Shown: positions 6,719 through 9,697 of the stretch, piece after piece | Position numbering within the stretch: position 1 is the first letter of the stretch | Layout of the letters: each line of letters begins with the position of its first letter | DNA from: an uncultured Flavobacteriales bacterium | GTDB lineage: Bacteria; Bacteroidota; Bacteroidia; Flavobacteriales_D; Parvicellaceae | Length of the DNA: 9,697 nt | Assembly: GCA_938084875.1 (NCBI GenBank) | Contig: CALKFX010000033.1 | Span: 1-9,697, forward strand | Direction: 5' to 3' | Notes under the pieces: model-generated | What the model was told of the DNA's origin: nothing | Seen by the model: the letters and a program-made list of their open reading frames with translations, nothing else | Databases searched by the model: none | Program-made: the position numbers and the translations under genes

Positions 6719-6979
6719 ATGGCACATAAAAAAGGAGCTGGAAGCTCAAATAACGGAAGAGAATCAGAATCAAAACGTCTTGGTGTAAAGATTTTTGGAG
6801 GCCAACTAGCAATAGCTGGTAATATCATCGTAAGACAAAGAGGGACAAAACACAACCCGGGTGAAAATGTTGGTATTGGTAAAGACCATACATTATTTGC
6901 TCTTAAAGATGGTATTGTAGAGTTTACAAAAAAAGCCAAAAATAAATCTTACGTCTCGGTTACTAAATTAGAAAATTGA
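6719..6979 (+). CDS. rpmA: 50S ribosomal protein L27
   Basis: This 86-residue protein is a full-length L27, whose N-terminal arm reaches toward the peptidyl-transferase centre of the large subunit. It has the characteristic MAHKKGAGSSNNGRESESKR start, then LGVKIFGGQ, IIVRQRGTKHNPGENVGIGKDHTLFAL and a C-terminal VSVTKLEN-type end. The mature-type MAHKKG start means it lacks the cleaved N-terminal extension found in Firmicutes. It lies 18 bases after rplU and is followed within 27 bases by an intrinsic terminator, so rplU-rpmA is a two-gene unit. Confidence 0.98.
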   Translation: MAHKKGAGSSNNGRESESKRLGVKIFGGQLAIAGNIIVRQRGTKHNPGENVGIGKDHTLFALKDGIVEFTKKAKNKSYVSVTKLEN

Positions 6980-7005
6980 GCTTTTAGGCACTAAATAATT
7001 TTTTT

Positions 7006-7031
7006 AAAAGCGCTTTTATAGCGCTTTTTTT
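7006..7031 (+). terminator. Intrinsic terminator after rpmA
   Basis: The arms AAAAGCGC (7006-7013) and GCGCTTTT (7021-7028) form a perfect eight-base stem around a seven-base TTTTATA loop, and the T-run extends through 7031. It lies 27 bases after the L27 stop. The A-run on the left arm means it may also work in reverse, but no minus-strand gene ends here. Confidence 0.85.
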
Positions 7032-7087
7032 ATACCTTTTTATTCCTCTATAAATTTTGATATTTTTACTCTAAATAACTGTTTACA

Positions 7088-8359
7088 ATGTTGCAGATTC
7101 AAAAAATCCGAACCGATAAAGACTCTATTATTAAAAATATTTTAGAAGTTAGAAAAGTTGATGTTAGTGATCAGATTAACGAGGTCTATAATCTTGACTT
7201 AAAAAAAAGAGACACCCAAAAGCATTTAGATGAGATGTCTGCCAATATGAATGTATTATCTTCTCAAATTGGAGAGCAGTTTAAAAAAGGAGCTATTGAA
7301 AAAGCTAATATTTTAAAAAAAGAAACTACAGTTTTAAAGGAAAATATTAAAAAATTAAGAAAAAGTTTCGAAGAGTTAGACCAATCAATTCTTGAATTAC
7401 TCTATCAAATACCAAATAATCCCAACGAATTAGTTCCCCCTGGCAAATCTGAAAATGATAATGAAATAATTTTCTCTTCTTCAATAGACAGTTTAAAAAA
7501 TGACAGTCTTCTTCCTCACTGGGAACTATGTAAAAAGTATGATTTAATTGATTTTGAGCTTGGTGTAAAAGTAACCGGAGCTGGTTTCCCAATATACAAA
7601 GGTAAAGGGGCTATTTTGCAGAGAGCATTAATCCAGTTTTTTTTAAACGAAGGTAATAAGATAGGATATCAAGAGCTTTCAGTTCCTCACCTTGTCAATG
7701 AATCCTCAGGTTATGGAACTGGTCAGCTTCCAGATAAAGAAGGCCAGATGTACCATGCCTCATTAGATGATTTGTATTTAATTCCTACGGCTGAAGTTCC
7801 TATTACCAATATTTATAGAGATGTAATCCTAGAAGAAGAAGATTTGCCTATAAAACACATAGGATATACACCGTGCTTTAGACGAGAAGCTGGTTCTTAT
7901 GGAAAAGATGTTAGAGGCTTAAATAGATTGCACCAATTTGATAAAGTGGAGATAGTTCAAATTACAAACCCATTGGAAAGTTATCAAACTTTAGAAGATA
8001 TGGTACTATATGTAGAGAGTCTAATAATGAAATTGGACTTACCTTACAGAAAATTAAGACTTTGTGGAGGAGATTTAGGATTTACTTCTGCTTTGACTTA
8101 TGACTTAGAAACCTATTCTGTGGGTCAAGACAAATGGCTCGAGGTTAGCTCAATTTCTAATTTTGAAACCTTCCAGTCTAACAGATTAAAATTGCGCTAT
8201 AGAGACCAAAACAAGTCTATTGAATTAGCTCATACACTAAATGGTAGTGCACTAGCACTTCCTAGAATTATGGCGTCTTTACTTGAAATAAATCAGACAG
8301 AAGGTGGTATTAATATTCCAGAAGTCTTAAGACCTTATACCGGCTTTGATTCCATATGA
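7088..8359 (+). CDS. serS: Serine--tRNA ligase
   Basis: SerRS attaches serine to tRNA-Ser in the cytosol by an ATP-dependent class II reaction. The 423-residue length is normal. Residues about 1-110 form the charged, helical coiled-coil arm that grips the long variable arm of tRNA-Ser. The catalytic core follows: PTAEVPITN (substrate-binding TxE loop), motif 2 with FRREAGSYGKDVRGLNRLHQ (from Phe264, with Arg265 in the ATP site), and motif 3 with GSALALPRIMASLLE (from Gly386, Arg393). The C-terminus ends IPEVLRPYTGFDSI as usual. It lies 57 bases after the rpmA terminator, so it has its own promoter, perhaps around a degenerate TATTTTTA at 7061-7068. Its TGA overlaps an ATG of the following lipoprotein gene. 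Confidence 0.98.
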   Translation: MLQIQKIRTDKDSIIKNILEVRKVDVSDQINEVYNLDLKKRDTQKHLDEMSANMNVLSSQIGEQFKKGAIEKANILKKETTVLKENIKKLRKSFEELDQSILELLYQIPNNPNELVPPGKSENDNEIIFSSSIDSLKNDSLLPHWELCKKYDLIDFELGVKVTGAGFPIYKGKGAILQRALIQFFLNEGNKIGYQELSVPHLVNESSGYGTGQLPDKEGQMYHASLDDLYLIPTAEVPITNIYRDVILEEEDLPIKHIGYTPCFRREAGSYGKDVRGLNRLHQFDKVEIVQITNPLESYQTLEDMVLYVESLIMKLDLPYRKLRLCGGDLGFTSALTYDLETYSVGQDKWLEVSSISNFETFQSNRLKLRYRDQNKSIELAHTLNGSALALPRIMASLLEINQTEGGINIPEVLRPYTGFDSI

Positions 8360-8886
8360 TTTTTATGAAATATATTAAATTAATTTTTGTATTTTTTGTA
8401 TTGATTGGTTGTTCTAAACAAGGAGAAAAACAGGCCAATGCACTACTTTCAAAATCATTTTATTTGGAGAAAAGCATCAATGAAATAAATACTGTCCATG
8501 TGGAAAATGCATTTTCAAAATACCAAGACAATATTGATTTGGTTAAAAAGTGTGTTAGAACTATTGAAAATGAGTTTGCAAGGAGAATGAACAACTACAA
8601 AGGTCTTAAAAAAGCATGTCCTAATCTTTTGACTAACTATGATTTGACAAAAAGAAACTTAGAAACTGAAATTAATCAAATCAAGATGTTAAAATTAGAT
8701 CTTTCAAATAATTTGATTCCTTCAGATTCAATACTATATTACATAGAAATGGAAGAAAAAAATCTCCAAAAAATATCTGATGATCTTCTAGACATTCTTA
8801 ACTTATATGACTTTGTGATATCCACAAATGATAGTCTGTATTTGCCAATAAAGAATTTTGCAGAAAAAGAATGTTCCAAAAAATGA
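8356..8886 (+). CDS. Small uncharacterised lipoprotein
   Basis: This open frame gives 176 residues from the ATG at 8356, which overlaps the serS stop as ATGA. A second ATG at 8365 (Met4) gives the more typical lipoprotein start MKYIKLIFVFFVLIGC, and I think it is the likelier start (173 residues). The LIGC lipobox puts the lipidated Cys at residue 19 (16 from Met4). Residues after it (SKQGEKQ) lack the acidic run of the Bacteroidota surface-export signal, so a periplasm-facing location is more likely. The rest is mostly charged helix, possibly a helical bundle, with three further cysteines (66, 88 and 173 counting from 8356). I do not recognise a named family. It resembles, from memory, short conserved lipoproteins found after serS in flavobacteria. 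The stop overlaps the start of the next gene, implying translational coupling. Confidence 0.8.
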   Translation: MIFMKYIKLIFVFFVLIGCSKQGEKQANALLSKSFYLEKSINEINTVHVENAFSKYQDNIDLVKKCVRTIENEFARRMNNYKGLKKACPNLLTNYDLTKRNLETEINQIKMLKLDLSNNLIPSDSILYYIEMEEKNLQKISDDLLDILNLYDFVISTNDSLYLPIKNFAEKECSKK

Positions 8887-9697
8887 GATTTAAATATCTT
8901 TTTATAATAGTATTAACCATAGTATCTGCCTCAAGTTTTTTTTCACAGGTTACTATCGATTTTCAATTAGCTAAAAAATATTACTTAGATAGCGATTATG
9001 AAAAAGCAGCACTTTATTATGAGAAAATATTTAAAGAACCAGAACAAAGACTTAAGATTTATGAAAATTACAAATCGACTCTTATAGAACTCAATAAGTT
9101 TAAAGAAGCTGAAAAATTAAGTAAAACATTAATCAAAGAGAATTCCGAAAAGTTAAAATTTTTAGTTGATTTAGGAGTAATTTATGGTCTTGTTGATAGA
9201 ATTGACAAGAAAAATCAAGTTTTTGATAAAGCAGTTGAGCAAATAAATAAAGAGACTTTATATGATAACGCTTTTGATTTAGGATTAGCTTTTGAGAAAA
9301 TAGGAGATTTAGAAAAAGCACTAGAAGTATATTTAAATTTCGAATCTAAAAATCTCCAAAATCCTTTCGCATTTCACTCTAAGATTGCACTTATTTATAA
9401 TAAGACTGGTCAAACCTATAAAATGATTAATACTTTTTTTGAGATGTTAGATTTTAGTAATAAGTTTCTTCAAAACGTCCAAAACGGCTTAGTTAACAGC
9501 ATTGATTTTCAAAATAATTTAAAGGAGAAAGAAATACTAAGACAGTCCATCATTGAAAAAATTCAAGCAAATCCAAAAAAAATAGTCTATATCGAATTAT
9601 TAGCCTGGTTTTACATGCTAAATAACGATTATGAAAATGCGTATACACAAATTAAAGCATTGGATAAAAAATTAAATAAAAACGGCTCTAAGCTAAT
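8883..9697 (+). CDS. Secreted TPR-repeat protein, N-terminal part (cut by window edge)
   Basis: The frame is open from an ATG at 8883, overlapping the lipoprotein stop as ATGA, to the window edge (271 full codons). The N-terminus MRFKYLFIIVLTIVSASSFF followed by SQ is a Sec signal peptide of the kind often cleaved before Gln in Bacteroidota, so the protein should be periplasmic or attached to the outer membrane. The mature part is a series of helix-turn-helix units with the TPR pattern: about 26-53 (LAKKYYLDSDYEKAALYYEKI), 56-89, 91-121, 126-157 (FDLGLAFEKIGDLEKALEVY), 160-191 and 233-268 (LLAWFYMLNNDYENAY). TPR arrays bind other proteins; the partner is unknown. The full length is unknown because the gene runs out of the window. 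Tight packing with serS and the lipoprotein gene indicates one operon. Confidence 0.85.
   Translation, partial: MRFKYLFIIVLTIVSASSFFSQVTIDFQLAKKYYLDSDYEKAALYYEKIFKEPEQRLKIYENYKSTLIELNKFKEAEKLSKTLIKENSEKLKFLVDLGVIYGLVDRIDKKNQVFDKAVEQINKETLYDNAFDLGLAFEKIGDLEKALEVYLNFESKNLQNPFAFHSKIALIYNKTGQTYKMINTFFEMLDFSNKFLQNVQNGLVNSIDFQNNLKEKEILRQSIIEKIQANPKKIVYIELLAWFYMLNNDYENAYTQIKALDKKLNKNGSKL

Noticed and set aside
6697..6939. 80-codon minus-strand frame over rpmA
   Set aside because: It is antisense to the clear L27 gene, with no family features.
7347..7592. 81-codon minus-strand frame inside serS
   Set aside because: It is antisense to the coiled-coil and linker part of serS, with no recognisable domain.
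9133..9321. 62-codon minus-strand frame inside the TPR gene
   Set aside because: It is antisense to the TPR coding sequence, whose frame stays open to the window edge with a clear repeat pattern.

Overview
The window looks like an ordinary chromosomal segment of an AT-rich member of the Bacteroidota, most likely a flavobacterium (order Flavobacteriales). The main signs are promoter boxes of the TAnnTTTG type with an upstream TTG, a near absence of Shine-Dalgarno sequences, a Lys/Ala/Pro tail on ribosomal protein L21, a DUF6580-type membrane protein, and an uncharacterised lipoprotein and TPR protein behind serS. The genus cannot be settled from the sequence. I see no mobile element, phage gene, CRISPR array, tRNA or rRNA.

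Layout, left to right. At 1-242 (minus) is the first part of a stand-alone LON substrate-binding-domain protein, cut by the window edge. A 187-base AT-rich spacer follows. Then come a small six-helix membrane protein of the DUF6580 type (430-954, plus, TTG start) and an 830-residue membrane-anchored protein with a C-terminal beta-propeller (1031-3523, plus). The cysteine desulfurase gene sufS (3580-4785, plus) meets, stop codon against stop codon with no spacer, a minus-strand gene for a GAF plus SpoIIE/PP2C-type serine phosphatase (4786-6030). A 181-base divergent promoter region separates the phosphatase gene from the ribosomal pair rplU-rpmA (6212-6979, plus), which ends in a strong intrinsic terminator (7006-7031). 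The last unit is serS (7088-8359), a small lipoprotein gene (8356 or 8365 to 8886) and a secreted TPR protein (8883 to beyond the right edge). These three are packed with ATGA overlaps and look like one operon.

How the genes relate. Translation is the clearest theme: rplU and rpmA supply two neighbouring large-subunit proteins, and serS charges tRNA-Ser. SufS supplies sulfur for Fe-S cluster assembly, but no other suf gene lies beside it here. The lipoprotein and TPR protein are envelope proteins that seem to share the serS transcript. The beta-propeller protein is also an envelope protein. The phosphatase probably belongs to a partner-switching signalling pathway whose partners are not in the window.

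I did not find a convincing undescribed system. The items most worth a second look are the repeat-built basic tail of L21, the uncharacterised propeller protein, the zero-gap convergent gene pair, and the serS-lipoprotein-TPR operon.
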